Positions 7,438-16,479 are shown, counted from the stretch's first letter. The stretch is 64,000 nt of DNA from Foliimonas ilicis (GCF_039939195.1 NZ_JBDUUH010000001.1:372001-436000); one strand, 5' to 3'. Made by a program: numbers and translations. The notes: a model not told the origin generated them from the letters alone.

Positions 7438-8469
7438 ATGTCCGTAAAACGCCCTATGCTCGAAGTGCTGAAGGGAGAGAAATCTTTCCCTCCTCCAATC
7501 TGGATGATGCGCCAAGCTGGACGCTATCTTCCCGAGTACCGACAGATCCGCAAAGAGGCAGGAAGCTTTCTCGATCTTTGCTACAACCCCGATCTGGCTG
7601 TCGAAGTGACATTGCAGCCAATCAGGCGATTTGGCTTTGATGCATCGATCCTGTTCTCGGATATCCTCGTCATTCCGCACGCTCTGGGAAGAGATCTGTC
7701 TTTCGAGGAAGGTCGCGGGCCGATCATGACGCCGATCCGCGCAGAAGAGATCGCTAATCTCGAGACTTCGGGTTTTCACGATCATCTGGCGCCGGTCTAT
7801 GAGACGGTTCGTCGTCTTCGCAAGGAATTGCCTGACGAGACCACGCTGATCGGTTTCTGCGGGGCTCCCTGGACGCTGGCGACCTATATGATCGCGGGGC
7901 ATGGAACGCCGGACCAGGCCCCTGCCCGGCTTTTCTCGTACCGGCACCCTGAAGCTTTTTCGAAGCTTCTCGAAATGCTGGCCGATTGTTCTGCTGATTA
8001 TCTCATCCGGCAGATCGAAGCCGGTGCCGATACGGTGCAGATTTTCGATTCATGGTCAGGCGTTCTGGATGAGAGCGGATTTGAAAACTGCTGCGTGAAA
8101 CCGGTCGCGCGGATCGTGAAGAAAGTTCGTGAAGCCTATCCGGATGTTCCGATCATCGGATTTCCGAAAGGTGCCGGCACGCGTTACGACAGCTATCGTC
8201 AGAAAACCGGCGTGACCGGGCTTGGGATCGATTGGACGGTTCCAATGGCGCAAGCAAAGTTTTTGCAGGATGGCGGCGCGGTACAAGGCAATCTCGATCC
8301 GCTGCGACTCGTTGCAGGTGGAGATGCGCTGAGCCAAGGCGTTGAAACCATTCTCGAGGCGCTTGCCGATGGACCGTTTATTTTCAATCTGGGCCATGGA
8401 ATTACGCCGGAAACACCGATCGAGCATGTCGAGCAAATGATTTCGCTGGTCAGAAAGTATCGTCGATGA
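7438..8469 (+). CDS. hemE: Uroporphyrinogen decarboxylase
   Basis: 343 aa from the ATG at 7438, preceded by TTTGGAGG; an in-frame TTG one codon upstream is less likely. HemE removes four acetate carboxyls from uroporphyrinogen III to give coproporphyrinogen III in haem synthesis. Both family signatures are present: PIWMMRQAGRYLPEYR near residue 20 (substrate-binding arginines) and IGFCGAPWTLATYM near residue 140. FNLGHGITPETPIEHVE is at the C-terminus. It is directly downstream of the probable oriC and overlaps hemJ by 4 bp (ATGA). Two haem genes therefore share a transcript that ends at the 9008-9029 terminator. Confidence 0.97.
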   Translation: MSVKRPMLEVLKGEKSFPPPIWMMRQAGRYLPEYRQIRKEAGSFLDLCYNPDLAVEVTLQPIRRFGFDASILFSDILVIPHALGRDLSFEEGRGPIMTPIRAEEIANLETSGFHDHLAPVYETVRRLRKELPDETTLIGFCGAPWTLATYMIAGHGTPDQAPARLFSYRHPEAFSKLLEMLADCSADYLIRQIEAGADTVQIFDSWSGVLDESGFENCCVKPVARIVKKVREAYPDVPIIGFPKGAGTRYDSYRQKTGVTGLGIDWTVPMAQAKFLQDGGAVQGNLDPLRLVAGGDALSQGVETILEALADGPFIFNLGHGITPETPIEHVEQMISLVRKYRR

Positions 8470-9002
8470 GCACGGTTCAGACTTCATCCAGCGGTGCGCA
8501 GGCCGGAAAACGAGCGTTTCTGGCGATTCTGATATTCGCTCTTCTGACTGGATTTCTGTTTTATCTCGATCCCGATAATTTCTATCTATGGGCAAAAGCA
8601 TTTCACGTGATTGCCGTCATCTCGTGGATGGCGGGAATGCTCTATCTGCCGCGGCTCTTCGTCTATCACGCGCAGTCGGAGAAAGGTTCGGAACAGTCCG
8701 AGACCTTTAAAATCATGGAAAAGCGGCTGCTGCGGTTTATCATCAACCCGGCAATGATCGTGACCTGGGTGTTCGGGCTCTATCTCGCCTGGAAGGGTTT
8801 TGGCTTTGCCGGCGGTTGGCTGCATGCGAAAATCACAGCGGTTATTTTGCTGTCCGGCGTGCATGGTTATCTCGCAGGCGCGGTGCGCCGTTTTGGCGAA
8901 GATCGTAACGAAAAGCCGTCGCGTCATTGGCGGATCGTCAACGAAATCCCGACCCTTCTGATGATCCTCATCGTCATACTCGTGGTCGTAAAGCCGTTTT
9001 GA
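8466..9002 (+). CDS. hemJ: Protoporphyrinogen IX oxidase, HemJ type
   Basis: 178 aa integral membrane protein (UPF0093/HemJ). It oxidises protoporphyrinogen IX to protoporphyrin IX in bacteria that lack HemG and HemY. Hydrophobic segments at about residues 18-35, 45-65, 95-115, 125-143 and 158-176 give four to five helices. The conserved haem-ligand region is visible as WAKAFHVIAVISWMAGMLYLPRLFVYH (two segments here), and RFIINPAMIVTWVFGLYLAW follows. The start overlaps the hemE stop (ATGA), so the two haem enzymes are translationally coupled. Confidence 0.93.
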   Translation: MSTVQTSSSGAQAGKRAFLAILIFALLTGFLFYLDPDNFYLWAKAFHVIAVISWMAGMLYLPRLFVYHAQSEKGSEQSETFKIMEKRLLRFIINPAMIVTWVFGLYLAWKGFGFAGGWLHAKITAVILLSGVHGYLAGAVRRFGEDRNEKPSRHWRIVNEIPTLLMILIVILVVVKPF

Positions 9003-9007
9003 CCTCT

Positions 9008-9029
9008 AAGAGCAGGCTTGCTCTTTTTT
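9008..9029 (+). terminator. Rho-independent terminator after hemE-hemJ
   Basis: AAGAGCA/TGCTCTT hairpin with a GGCT loop and a T6 tail, 5 bp after the hemJ stop. It separates the haem genes from rho. Confidence 0.85.
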
Positions 9030-9150
9030 CTCGAGGACGTTAAAAGACGGTCCTTCCTTCTTTTCCTGCGCCACGTTTTTTACCCGGCCGCGCAGGGTGC
9101 TTATCGCATTTCGCCGATACATTTTCCCATATCACAGCCAGAGTCCGTCC

Positions 9151-10416
9151 ATGCAGGAAATGAAACTCCAGGAGTTCAAGAACAAGAAGCCGACCGATCT
9201 GATCGCGTTTGCTGAATCGCTTGAAGTCGAAAACGCCAGTGTCATGCGCAAGCAGGAGCTGATGTTCGCTATCCTTAAGAAGCTTGCAGCTCAGGATATC
9301 GAAATCATCGGCGACGGCGTGGTCGAAGTTCTCCAGGATGGTTTCGGGTTTTTGCGCTCCGCGAATGCGAACTATCTGCCGGGCCCGGACGATATCTACA
9401 TCTCGCCATCGCAGATCAGGCGCTTTTCGCTGAAAACCGGCGATACGGTCGAGGGTCCGATTCGCAGCCCCAAGGAAGGCGAACGCTATTTCGCGCTCCT
9501 CAAGGTCAATACGATCAATTTCGACGATCCGGAAAAGATTCGTCACAAGATCCATTTTGACAATCTGACGCCGCTTTACCCGACGTCGCGGCTCAAGATG
9601 GAAGTCGAAAATCCGACGACAAAGGATATTTCGCCCCGCGTCATCGATCTTGTCGCACCGCTCGGCAAAGGCCAGCGCGCGCTGATCGTTGCACAGCCGC
9701 GTACGGGTAAGACCGTTCTTCTACAGAATATCGCGCACTCCATCACGACCAATCATCCGGAATGCTATCTGATCGTTCTACTGATCGACGAGCGCCCGGA
9801 AGAAGTGACGGACATGCAGCGTTCGGTGAAGGGCGAAGTTGTCTCCTCAACTTTCGACGAACCGGCTGTGCGCCACGTTCAGGTTGCCGAAATGGTTATC
9901 GAAAAGGCCAAGCGCCTTGTCGAGCATGGCCGCGATGTCGTGATCCTGCTCGATTCCATCACGCGTCTTGGACGCGCCTACAACACCGTCGTTCCATCAT
10001 CCGGCAAGGTTTTGACCGGTGGTGTCGATGCGAACGCCCTGCAGCGTCCTAAGCGCTTCTTTGGCGCCGCACGTAACATCGAGGAAGGCGGCTCACTGAC
10101 GATTATTGCGACGGCACTCATTGATACTGGCAGCCGTATGGACGAAGTGATTTTCGAAGAGTTCAAGGGTACGGGCAATTCCGAAATCGTGCTGGACCGC
10201 AAGGTTGCCGATAAGCGCATCTACCCGGCGATGGACATCCTCAAATCCGGTACGCGTAAGGAAGATCTGCTCGTCGCAAAGCAGGACCTCCAGAAGATCT
10301 TCGTTCTTCGCCGCATTCTGGCACCGATGGGAACAACCGATGCAATCGAGTTCCTTATCGACAAGCTGAAACAGACGAAGACGAATGCCGATTTCTTCGA
10401 CTCGATGAACACCTGA
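9151..10416 (+). CDS. rho: Transcription termination factor Rho
   Basis: 421 aa from MQEMKLQEFKNKKP; an upstream in-frame ATG at 9097 would add 18 unconserved residues. Rho is a hexameric RNA-DNA helicase that ends transcription at C-rich sites. The N-terminal Rho-N helices cover about residues 1-45. The cold-shock RNA-binding fold spans about 50-120 (DGFGFLRS, YISPSQIRRFSL). Walker A is AQPRTGKTVLLQN near residue 180 and Walker B VVILLDSITRLGRAYN near 265. The R-loop and C-terminus are also typical (GSRMDEVIFEEFKGTGN). It has its own ~120-bp leader after the hemJ terminator. Confidence 0.98.
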   Translation: MQEMKLQEFKNKKPTDLIAFAESLEVENASVMRKQELMFAILKKLAAQDIEIIGDGVVEVLQDGFGFLRSANANYLPGPDDIYISPSQIRRFSLKTGDTVEGPIRSPKEGERYFALLKVNTINFDDPEKIRHKIHFDNLTPLYPTSRLKMEVENPTTKDISPRVIDLVAPLGKGQRALIVAQPRTGKTVLLQNIAHSITTNHPECYLIVLLIDERPEEVTDMQRSVKGEVVSSTFDEPAVRHVQVAEMVIEKAKRLVEHGRDVVILLDSITRLGRAYNTVVPSSGKVLTGGVDANALQRPKRFFGAARNIEEGGSLTIIATALIDTGSRMDEVIFEEFKGTGNSEIVLDRKVADKRIYPAMDILKSGTRKEDLLVAKQDLQKIFVLRRILAPMGTTDAIEFLIDKLKQTKTNADFFDSMNT

Positions 10417-10757
10417 TATTGGATCAGTCGGGCTTGCAGTGAATACGTAAGCCTGACTGGATCTTTATGTCTCATAAGGCAGAGAAGCGGGTTGTTCATC
10501 CGCTGCCTTTTGACTACCAGCAGGTCTGTCTGTATCGATTCGTCACCGAAACGGATGCTCTTTCGGGACCAAATATTCATGGGCGTGTTTGTCTCTTTGG
10601 GAGTCGAATTGTTCGAAACCCAGACGACAATTATTTCGATTCGCCTCCGAAACAAAGATTCTCAGATCTCGACTGAAAATTTGCATAGAAGGGGACCGCC
10701 GGTTAAGCGGATAATCCCTATACTGATGCGAAATTAAATTCTTTAGAGGCGTGGGCA
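10417..10757. other. 340-bp intergenic region between rho and mnmE
   Basis: At 10422-10463 an imperfect inverted repeat (GATCAGTCGGGCTT / AAGCCTGACTGGATC) followed by TTTATG may terminate rho. Around 10510-10538 TTGACT-N17-TATCGA resembles a sigma70 promoter for mnmE. The short ORFs here (for example 10467-10676) have no Shine-Dalgarno sequence or recognisable product. Nothing else is evident. Confidence 0.4.
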
Positions 10758-12077
10758 ATGGCATTTGCCAATTCGATATTTGCACTGTCCAGTGGCCGGC
10801 TTCCGTCAGGCGTTGCGATCGTGCGTGTGTCTGGCCCGCATTCGCGGCAGGTTCTTGAGACTGTTTTCGGTTCTGTCCCCGCGTCACGCCTGGCATCTTT
10901 TGGACCACTAAAGGATATTCAGGGTAATGTTCTGGACAGAGCGTTGGCCATGTTTTTTCCGGGGCCTAACAGCTTTACCGGCGAAGATGTTGCGGAGTTT
11001 CACCTTCACGGTGGCCGAGCTGTCGTAGCATCGGTACTAAATGCTCTTTCCGGCTTCGAGGGGCTGACCCATGCCGAAGCTGGCGAATTCACGAAACGCG
11101 CGTTTCTGAACGGAAAACTCGATCTCCTGGAAGCAGAAGCCCTGGCAGATCTCATCGCCTCTGAAACCGAAGCGCAGAGACGATTTGCCGTAACAAACTC
11201 TTTCGGAGCGCAAAGCGAGCTTTATCAAAGCTGGAGAAAGCGCTTGATCCACGCGCGGGCGATGATCGAGGCCGAAATGGATTTCGCAGATGAAGGAGAT
11301 ATTCCCGGTTCTGTATCTGCAACTATCTGGAAAGATATGGAGTTGCTGCCACAGGAAATAAGCGCTCATATATCAGGGTTTTCAAAAGCGGAAATTATAA
11401 GGGATGGTTTTGAAGTCGTGATCCTCGGCGCGCCAAACGCCGGAAAGTCGAGTCTTCTTAATGCGCTGGCGAAGCGCGATGCTGCAATCGTTTCGGAAGA
11501 AGCAGGAACCACACGTGATTTTGTCGAAGTCGCACTTGATGTAGGGGGTGTTAAAATTCGCCTCGTGGACACTGCCGGGATTCGGGATAACGCGGGTAAG
11601 GTTGAGCAGATTGGTATTGAGCGCGCGTTGGCCAAGGCTAAATCTGCGAATCTTGCGCTTTTCTTACACGATCTATCTCAACCCCTTCTTGAAATTGCCG
11701 AGGGCGCGATATCGGATATCCCAAGTATCAGGGTAGGGACAAAGGTAGATCTATCGTCGGGAAAGCCGGAAGGCTGTTTCGATTTTACGATATCCGCGCA
11801 AACAGGTGAGGGTCTTACGGGCTTACTGTCGCAGATCGGAGAAATTGCCGCTGGCGCCGTCGGTTTGAGTGGAGACATCCTGCCATCACGCCTGCGCCAC
11901 GTTTCGCTTCTGACTGAAGCCGTCGATTGGATTGAATCAGCCGGCGCAGATAAAGACCTCGAACTGCGCGCCGAGGATCTAAGAATAGCCTCAGATAGAA
12001 TAGGAAAGGTCAGCGGCGCAGTGGACGTGGAAGATCTTTTGGATGTCGTATTTTCACAATTTTGCGTCGGCAAGTGA
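10758..12077 (+). CDS. mnmE: tRNA uridine-5-carboxymethylaminomethyl(34) synthesis GTPase
   Basis: 439 aa. With MnmG it installs (carboxymethyl)aminomethyl on U34 of certain tRNAs, using tetrahydrofolate, GTP and FAD. The N-terminal tetrahydrofolate-binding domain starts AFANSIFALSSGRLPSGVAIVRVSG. The G domain (about 217-375) has GAPNAGKSSLLNAL (G1), EEAGTTRD (G2), DTAGIRD (G3) and GTKVDL, a slightly unusual G4. The C-terminal FCVGK is the CxGK motif, where the cysteine supports catalysis. Its stop codon is part of the first of three parS-like palindromes that separate it from mnmG. Confidence 0.97.
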   Translation: MAFANSIFALSSGRLPSGVAIVRVSGPHSRQVLETVFGSVPASRLASFGPLKDIQGNVLDRALAMFFPGPNSFTGEDVAEFHLHGGRAVVASVLNALSGFEGLTHAEAGEFTKRAFLNGKLDLLEAEALADLIASETEAQRRFAVTNSFGAQSELYQSWRKRLIHARAMIEAEMDFADEGDIPGSVSATIWKDMELLPQEISAHISGFSKAEIIRDGFEVVILGAPNAGKSSLLNALAKRDAAIVSEEAGTTRDFVEVALDVGGVKIRLVDTAGIRDNAGKVEQIGIERALAKAKSANLALFLHDLSQPLLEIAEGAISDIPSIRVGTKVDLSSGKPEGCFDFTISAQTGEGLTGLLSQIGEIAAGAVGLSGDILPSRLRHVSLLTEAVDWIESAGADKDLELRAEDLRIASDRIGKVSGAVDVEDLLDVVFSQFCVGK

Positions 12078-12090
12078 TTCACGTGAAACG
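12075..12090. other. parS: parS-like site 2 (overlaps the mnmE stop codon)
   Basis: TGATTCACGTGAAACG. The ACGT core and GAAAC right arm are intact and the left arm is degenerate. The TGA of mnmE forms the first three bases. Confidence 0.65.
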
Positions 12091-12101
12091 TTATCTTAAA
12101 A

Positions 12102-12117
12102 TGACTCACGTGAAACA
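12102..12117. other. parS: parS-like site 3 between mnmE and mnmG
   Basis: TGACTCACGTGAAACA. The right half is perfect and the left half has two deviations from TGTTTC. It lies 27 bp after site 2. Confidence 0.65.
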
Positions 12118-12134
12118 GCGCGAGGCCAATCGAA

Positions 12135-12150
12135 TGTTTCACGTGAAACC
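12135..12150. other. parS: parS site 4 between mnmE and mnmG (best match)
   Basis: TGTTTCACGTGAAACC contains the perfect 14-bp palindrome GTTTCACGTGAAAC and is the strongest of the three clustered sites. Confidence 0.9.
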
Positions 12151-12221
12151 GCTTGGGGACAACGCGGTCCTTGACTTGAAAATAGGATCAGATCATGAGT
12201 CGCCCCACGACGGAGCATTGT

Positions 12222-14099
12222 ATGAACTCGGATTTTGATGTCATTGTTATTGGCGGCGGACACGCGGGGAGCGAGGCCGCGAGCGCGAGCGCGCGCGCCG
12301 GTGCGAGAACCGCGCTTGTAACTTTACGGTCGGATAATGTCGGCGTCATGTCATGCAACCCAGCGATCGGTGGCTTGGGTAAGGGCCACCTTGTTCGAGA
12401 AATCGACGCGCTAGATGGTTTGATGGGACGCGCTGCCGATATGGGAGGCATTCAATTTCGAATGCTGAACCGGCGAAAAGGCCCTGCTGTGCGTGGCCCG
12501 CGCACCCAGGCAGATCGCCGCCTTTACGGGCAGGCCGTGCAAAGCCTTATATTCGAGCAGGGAGACTTGGAGATCGTTGAAGGCGAAGTCGTCGACATCG
12601 CTCTTTCTGAGCAACGGGATGTAACCGGCGTTATGCTGGCTGATGGACGGTTGCTTAAATGCGGCGCCGTCGTTCTTACGACAGGTACTTTTCTACGAGG
12701 CTTGATACATATCGGAGAACGGAAATTTCCAGCCGGGCGCATGAATGAAAAAGCGTCACTCGGATTGTCGGAAACTTTATCGCGGGTGGGTTTTAAACTC
12801 GGCCGCCTTAAGACTGGAACGCCTCCGCGACTGGACGGTAAAACCATTGATTGGACCTCTCTCGATAAGCAGAGTGCTGACGAAGATCCTGTTCCGTTTT
12901 CATTGATGACAAAGCGTATAACTAACCCACAGATTGATTGCGGAATTACACGCACTGTTTCCGAAACGCATGAATTGATCCGCCAGAATATTCATCGTTC
13001 GGCCATGTACTCCGGTTCCATCGAAGGGATCGGTCCCCGTTATTGCCCTTCCATTGAAGACAAGATTGTTAAATTCGGCGACCGGGATGGGCATCAGATT
13101 TTTCTGGAGCCGGAAGGACTTGATGACGATACGGTGTATCCAAACGGGATATCCACGTCGTTGCCGGAAGACGTTCAACTTGAAATCCTGAAGACGATTC
13201 CTGGCCTTCAGAATGCGCATATGATTCAGCCCGGCTATGCGATTGAATATGATCACGTAGATCCGCGCGAACTTACCCCTTCTTTGGAAACAAAAAGGAT
13301 TTCGGGCCTTTTCCTTGCCGGTCAGATTAACGGCACGACGGGCTATGAAGAGGCGGGAGCGCAGGGTTTGATTGCCGGGCTCAATGCGGCGCGGAAGGCT
13401 GGAGATTCCGAGCCTTTCATTATGAGTCGTACGCAAAGCTATATTGGCGTCATGATCGACGATCTAATCACAAGGGGTATCTCGGAACCCTATCGTATGT
13501 TTACGTCGCGGGCAGAGTTTCGTTTGTCGCTTCGAGCTGACAATGCCGATGCGCGATTGACGCCGCTTGCAATTGAACTCGGTATCGTATCGACCGACCG
13601 CGAAATTGCATTCGGGGCGATGGAAGCTTGTGTATCTTCGGCTCGAAATTTGCTGGAAAGCCTGCAGATTACTCCGAACGAGGCGTCCAAATACGGGCTG
13701 GTGATCAACAAGGACGGCGCTCGCCGGACGGCTTATGATCTCTTGTCCTATCCTAATATCGAGCTGAAGGATTTGGCGAGGGTATGGCCACAGCTTCAGG
13801 ACATCGATGAAAGCACTGCCGAAACCGTTACGACGGAGGCGCGCTACTCGGTTTATCTTGATCGACAGAAGTCGGATGCGGTCAATATCCAGCGTGAAGA
13901 AGCGCGAGTGATACCGGCTGATGTTGATTTTTCTGCGCTCCCCGGTCTTTCGAATGAACTTAAGCAGAAGATATACCAGCGTCAGCCCCGGACCTTGGCC
14001 GATGCAATGAAAATTGATGGTATGACGCCGGCAGCTTTAGCGTTGATAATTGCCCATGTTCGAAACAGTGAAAACTCATACAAGCGAAATGTTGCGTGA
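12222..14099 (+). CDS. mnmG: tRNA uridine-5-carboxymethylaminomethyl(34) synthesis FAD enzyme
   Basis: 625 aa from the ATG at 12222 (GGAG 7 nt upstream); an in-frame ATG at 12195 would add nine residues. It is the FAD/NADH partner of MnmE in wobble-uridine modification. The N-terminal Rossmann motif VIVIGGGHAGSEAA starts near residue 7. The GidA signatures GPRYCPSIEDKI and GQINGTTGYEEAGAQGL are present, with a helical C-terminal domain (ALPGLSNELKQKI) that contacts MnmE and tRNA. It overlaps rsmG by GTGA. The mnmE-[parS]-mnmG-rsmG-parA-parB order is a conserved origin-proximal block. Confidence 0.97.
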   Translation: MNSDFDVIVIGGGHAGSEAASASARAGARTALVTLRSDNVGVMSCNPAIGGLGKGHLVREIDALDGLMGRAADMGGIQFRMLNRRKGPAVRGPRTQADRRLYGQAVQSLIFEQGDLEIVEGEVVDIALSEQRDVTGVMLADGRLLKCGAVVLTTGTFLRGLIHIGERKFPAGRMNEKASLGLSETLSRVGFKLGRLKTGTPPRLDGKTIDWTSLDKQSADEDPVPFSLMTKRITNPQIDCGITRTVSETHELIRQNIHRSAMYSGSIEGIGPRYCPSIEDKIVKFGDRDGHQIFLEPEGLDDDTVYPNGISTSLPEDVQLEILKTIPGLQNAHMIQPGYAIEYDHVDPRELTPSLETKRISGLFLAGQINGTTGYEEAGAQGLIAGLNAARKAGDSEPFIMSRTQSYIGVMIDDLITRGISEPYRMFTSRAEFRLSLRADNADARLTPLAIELGIVSTDREIAFGAMEACVSSARNLLESLQITPNEASKYGLVINKDGARRTAYDLLSYPNIELKDLARVWPQLQDIDESTAETVTTEARYSVYLDRQKSDAVNIQREEARVIPADVDFSALPGLSNELKQKIYQRQPRTLADAMKIDGMTPAALALIIAHVRNSENSYKRNVA

Positions 14100-14728
14100 C
14101 CAAATTCAGTTATGATTCGCTTTGTGACGCGGCAGGAATAGTTTCACGTGAAACGCACCAACAGCTTGTCGCTTTCCACGACTTTTTCTTGAAATGGGCT
14201 GAACGAATAAATCTCGCGTCACCATCAACGTTCAATACAGTCTGGGAGCGCCATATTCTGGACAGTGCGCAGCTTCGTTCACTTGATGGCATTTCGAAAA
14301 AATGGATTGATCTGGGGTCGGGCGGCGGATTTCCAGGGCTCGTTATGGCCTTTCTGCTCAAAGAAAATGACGCCAGCCGAATAAAACTGGTCGAAAGCAA
14401 TCGAAAGAAATGCGGCTTTCTGCAAGCGGCTGTCGGTACGTTTAATCTTTCTGCGACCATCGATGCCCGGCGAATAGAAGACGTCCAGAAGGATGAAGAG
14501 CAATTCGACGTGGTGACTGCGCGTGCGCTGGCGCCGCTAAATGTGCTTTTCCATCTGTCGGAAGCCTGGCTATCCAACGGTGCCAAGGGCCTTTTTCACA
14601 AAGGGCGGGATTACGAGGCTGAAATCAAAGAAACCGCTGACTTGTGGCAATACGACCTGATAGAACATCGAAGCAGGGTGAATTCCGAAAGCGTGATTCT
14701 CGAAATCGTGAATCTCAAAAGGAAATAA
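14096..14728 (+). CDS. rsmG: 16S rRNA (guanine(527)-N(7))-methyltransferase
   Basis: 210 aa from a GTG that overlaps the mnmG stop. RsmG methylates N7 of G527 in the 530 loop of 16S rRNA using SAM; loss gives low-level streptomycin resistance. The SAM motif WIDLGSGGGFPGLVMA is near residue 70. The upstream substrate segment WAERINLASPS and the RHILDSAQL motif are canonical, and VVTARALAPLNVL lies near 145. Codons 15-20 (VSRET) are encoded by a parS palindrome at 14140-14155, so this coding stretch doubles as a ParB site. Confidence 0.96.
   Translation: MTKFSYDSLCDAAGIVSRETHQQLVAFHDFFLKWAERINLASPSTFNTVWERHILDSAQLRSLDGISKKWIDLGSGGGFPGLVMAFLLKENDASRIKLVESNRKKCGFLQAAVGTFNLSATIDARRIEDVQKDEEQFDVVTARALAPLNVLFHLSEAWLSNGAKGLFHKGRDYEAEIKETADLWQYDLIEHRSRVNSESVILEIVNLKRK
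14140..14155. other. parS: parS site 5, inside the rsmG coding sequence
   Basis: AGTTTCACGTGAAACG holds the perfect 14-bp palindrome GTTTCACGTGAAAC and encodes VSRET of RsmG. Confidence 0.88.
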
Positions 14729-14771
14729 TCCTGATATATATCGATTAACGGAAGTCAGCAGCGCGCAGATC

Positions 14772-15569
14772 ATGCAGATGAGCCCGAGAATCATTACGGT
14801 CGCCAATCAAAAAGGTGGCGTAGGGAAGACAACGACAGCCATCAATCTCGCAACCGCGCTGGCGGCGATAGGCGAACGTGTGCTTATCGTCGATCTTGAT
14901 CCGCAGGGTAATGCGAGCACGGGTCTTGGTATAGACCGGCAGAACCGCAACGCGTCTTCTTACGATGTACTTACCGGAAAAATGGACCTTGAAGCAGCGG
15001 CAGTGCCAACGGCAGTACCTGGTCTTTCGATCGTTCCTTCGACGCTTGATCTTCTCGGAGTCGAAATGGAGATCGCTAATGCGCCAGATCGTGTTTTGCG
15101 GTTGAGGAATGCGGTTCAAGCTGCGTCCGCTCGGTCGAGCGATTTCACATACATTCTTATCGATTGCCCGCCATCATTGAATCTTTTGACGTTGAATTCG
15201 ATGGCGGCAGCGGATTCGGTACTTGTGCCGCTTCAATGCGAATTTTTCGCACTTGAAGGTTTGAGCCAGCTACTGGAGACGGTAAGCGAGGTTCGCGCCT
15301 CTATAAATCCAAATCTGACCATTCAGGGCATCGTGCTGACGATGTATGACGGCCGCAACAATCTCGCCAATCAGGTGGTTGATGATGTCCGTGCGCATAT
15401 GGGCGAAAAGGTCTATCAGACGGTAATTCCTCGCAATGTTCGGGTGTCGGAAGCGCCCTCGCATGGAAAACCTGCAATACTTTACGATCTGAAATGCTCG
15501 GGCAGCCAGGCTTATTTGCAGTTGGCGTCGGAGGTTATTCGTCGTGAGCGTCAGCTCAAGGCAGCCTAA
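14772..15569 (+). CDS. parA: Chromosome-partitioning ATPase ParA
   Basis: 265 aa. ParA binds DNA non-specifically in its ATP dimer form and drives segregation of ParB-parS complexes. The deviant Walker A VANQKGGVGKTTTAINLA with the signature lysine is at about residues 9-26. Walker A' is LIVDLDPQGNAST, and Walker B lies in YILIDCPPSLNLLTLN near 125-140. Downstream, PLQCEFFALEGLSQLLET and VIPRNVRVSEAPSHGKPA are standard for chromosomal ParA. An in-frame ATG two codons later is an alternative start. It is 34 bp from parB, so one operon is likely. Confidence 0.97.
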   Translation: MQMSPRIITVANQKGGVGKTTTAINLATALAAIGERVLIVDLDPQGNASTGLGIDRQNRNASSYDVLTGKMDLEAAAVPTAVPGLSIVPSTLDLLGVEMEIANAPDRVLRLRNAVQAASARSSDFTYILIDCPPSLNLLTLNSMAAADSVLVPLQCEFFALEGLSQLLETVSEVRASINPNLTIQGIVLTMYDGRNNLANQVVDDVRAHMGEKVYQTVIPRNVRVSEAPSHGKPAILYDLKCSGSQAYLQLASEVIRRERQLKAA

Positions 15570-15603
15570 ATTCGATTCGCATACGTAACAATTCGGACCC
15601 GAA

Positions 15604-16479
15604 ATGACTGAAGATCCATCAAAGAAAAGGCTGGGACGTGGTCTTGCAGCCCTGATCGGTGAAATTGATAAGCCGATCGTGTCGGCCGCCAAGGCGACAA
15701 GTGCTGATGGCAAAGTGCCGATTGAGTTTGTCTCGCCCAATCCTCGCAACCCGCGTCGTCATTTTGGCGATTCCGAGCTTACCGATCTTTCCCAGTCAAT
15801 TCGGGAGCATGGGGTCGTTCAGCCGGTGGTCGTTCGTCCGGCGCCGGGACAGGCCGATCGCTATGAAATCATCGCGGGTGAACGGCGTTGGCGTGCGTCT
15901 CAGCGTGCCGGCCTGAGCGAGATTCCGGTCATCGTTCGTGATGTCGACGACCGTGTGGCGCTTGAGCTGGCAATTATCGAGAACGTGCAGCGTGCGGATC
16001 TCAATCCTGTCGAAGAGGCTCTGGGATATCAGCAGCTTATTGATGATCACAGCTATACGCAGGCCGACCTTGGCCAGGTCATCGGAAAGAGCCGCAGTCA
16101 CGTTGCAAATACACTCAGGCTTTTGAAGCTTCCGGATGTCATTCGCGACATGCTGGTTGATGGCGCATTGTCGGCAGGCCATGCTCGTGCACTGGTGACG
16201 GCCACTGACCCTGCCGGGCTGGCGAAACGTATTGTCGAAGACGGTTTGTCAGTGCGCCAGGCTGAAGCGTTGGCACAGACTCCAGACGCGCCCGTTCAGC
16301 CTCGCAACTCGCGTACGCCTGTTGAAAAGGATGCGGATACGGTTGCGCTTGAAAAGCTTCTTTCCGATGTGACAGGTCTGCATGTTTCCATCGCTCATAA
16401 GGAAAATGGCGGTGAGGTGCGTATCGGCTACAAGACATTGGAGCAGCTTGACGATCTTTGCAGACGGCTCAAGGACTGA
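15604..16479 (+). CDS. parB: Chromosome-partitioning protein ParB (parS-binding CTPase)
   Basis: 291 aa. ParB loads at parS sites as a CTP-dependent DNA clamp and forms the segregation complex. The N-terminus LGRGLAALIGE is the ParA-interaction peptide. The CTP-binding domain has FVSPNPRNPRRHF, IREHGVVQPVVVRP and IIAGERRWRASQRAGLSEIPV. The helix-turn-helix YTQADLGQVIGKSRSHVANTL is near residue 140. The C-terminal dimerisation segment (EKLLSDVTGLHVSIAHKE) is preserved. Seven candidate binding sites lie within 10 kb on both sides of this gene. Confidence 0.97.
   Translation: MTEDPSKKRLGRGLAALIGEIDKPIVSAAKATSADGKVPIEFVSPNPRNPRRHFGDSELTDLSQSIREHGVVQPVVVRPAPGQADRYEIIAGERRWRASQRAGLSEIPVIVRDVDDRVALELAIIENVQRADLNPVEEALGYQQLIDDHSYTQADLGQVIGKSRSHVANTLRLLKLPDVIRDMLVDGALSAGHARALVTATDPAGLAKRIVEDGLSVRQAEALAQTPDAPVQPRNSRTPVEKDADTVALEKLLSDVTGLHVSIAHKENGGEVRIGYKTLEQLDDLCRRLKD

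Noticed and set aside
8596..8616. TTTCACGTGA inside hemJ as another parS site
   Set aside because: Only the left arm and core match; the right arm reads GATTGC. It is too weak beside the other sites.
10467..10737. Two overlapping short ORFs between rho and mnmE
   Set aside because: They lie in two frames of the same DNA, lack Shine-Dalgarno sequences and have no recognisable product. The region more likely holds a terminator and the mnmE promoter.
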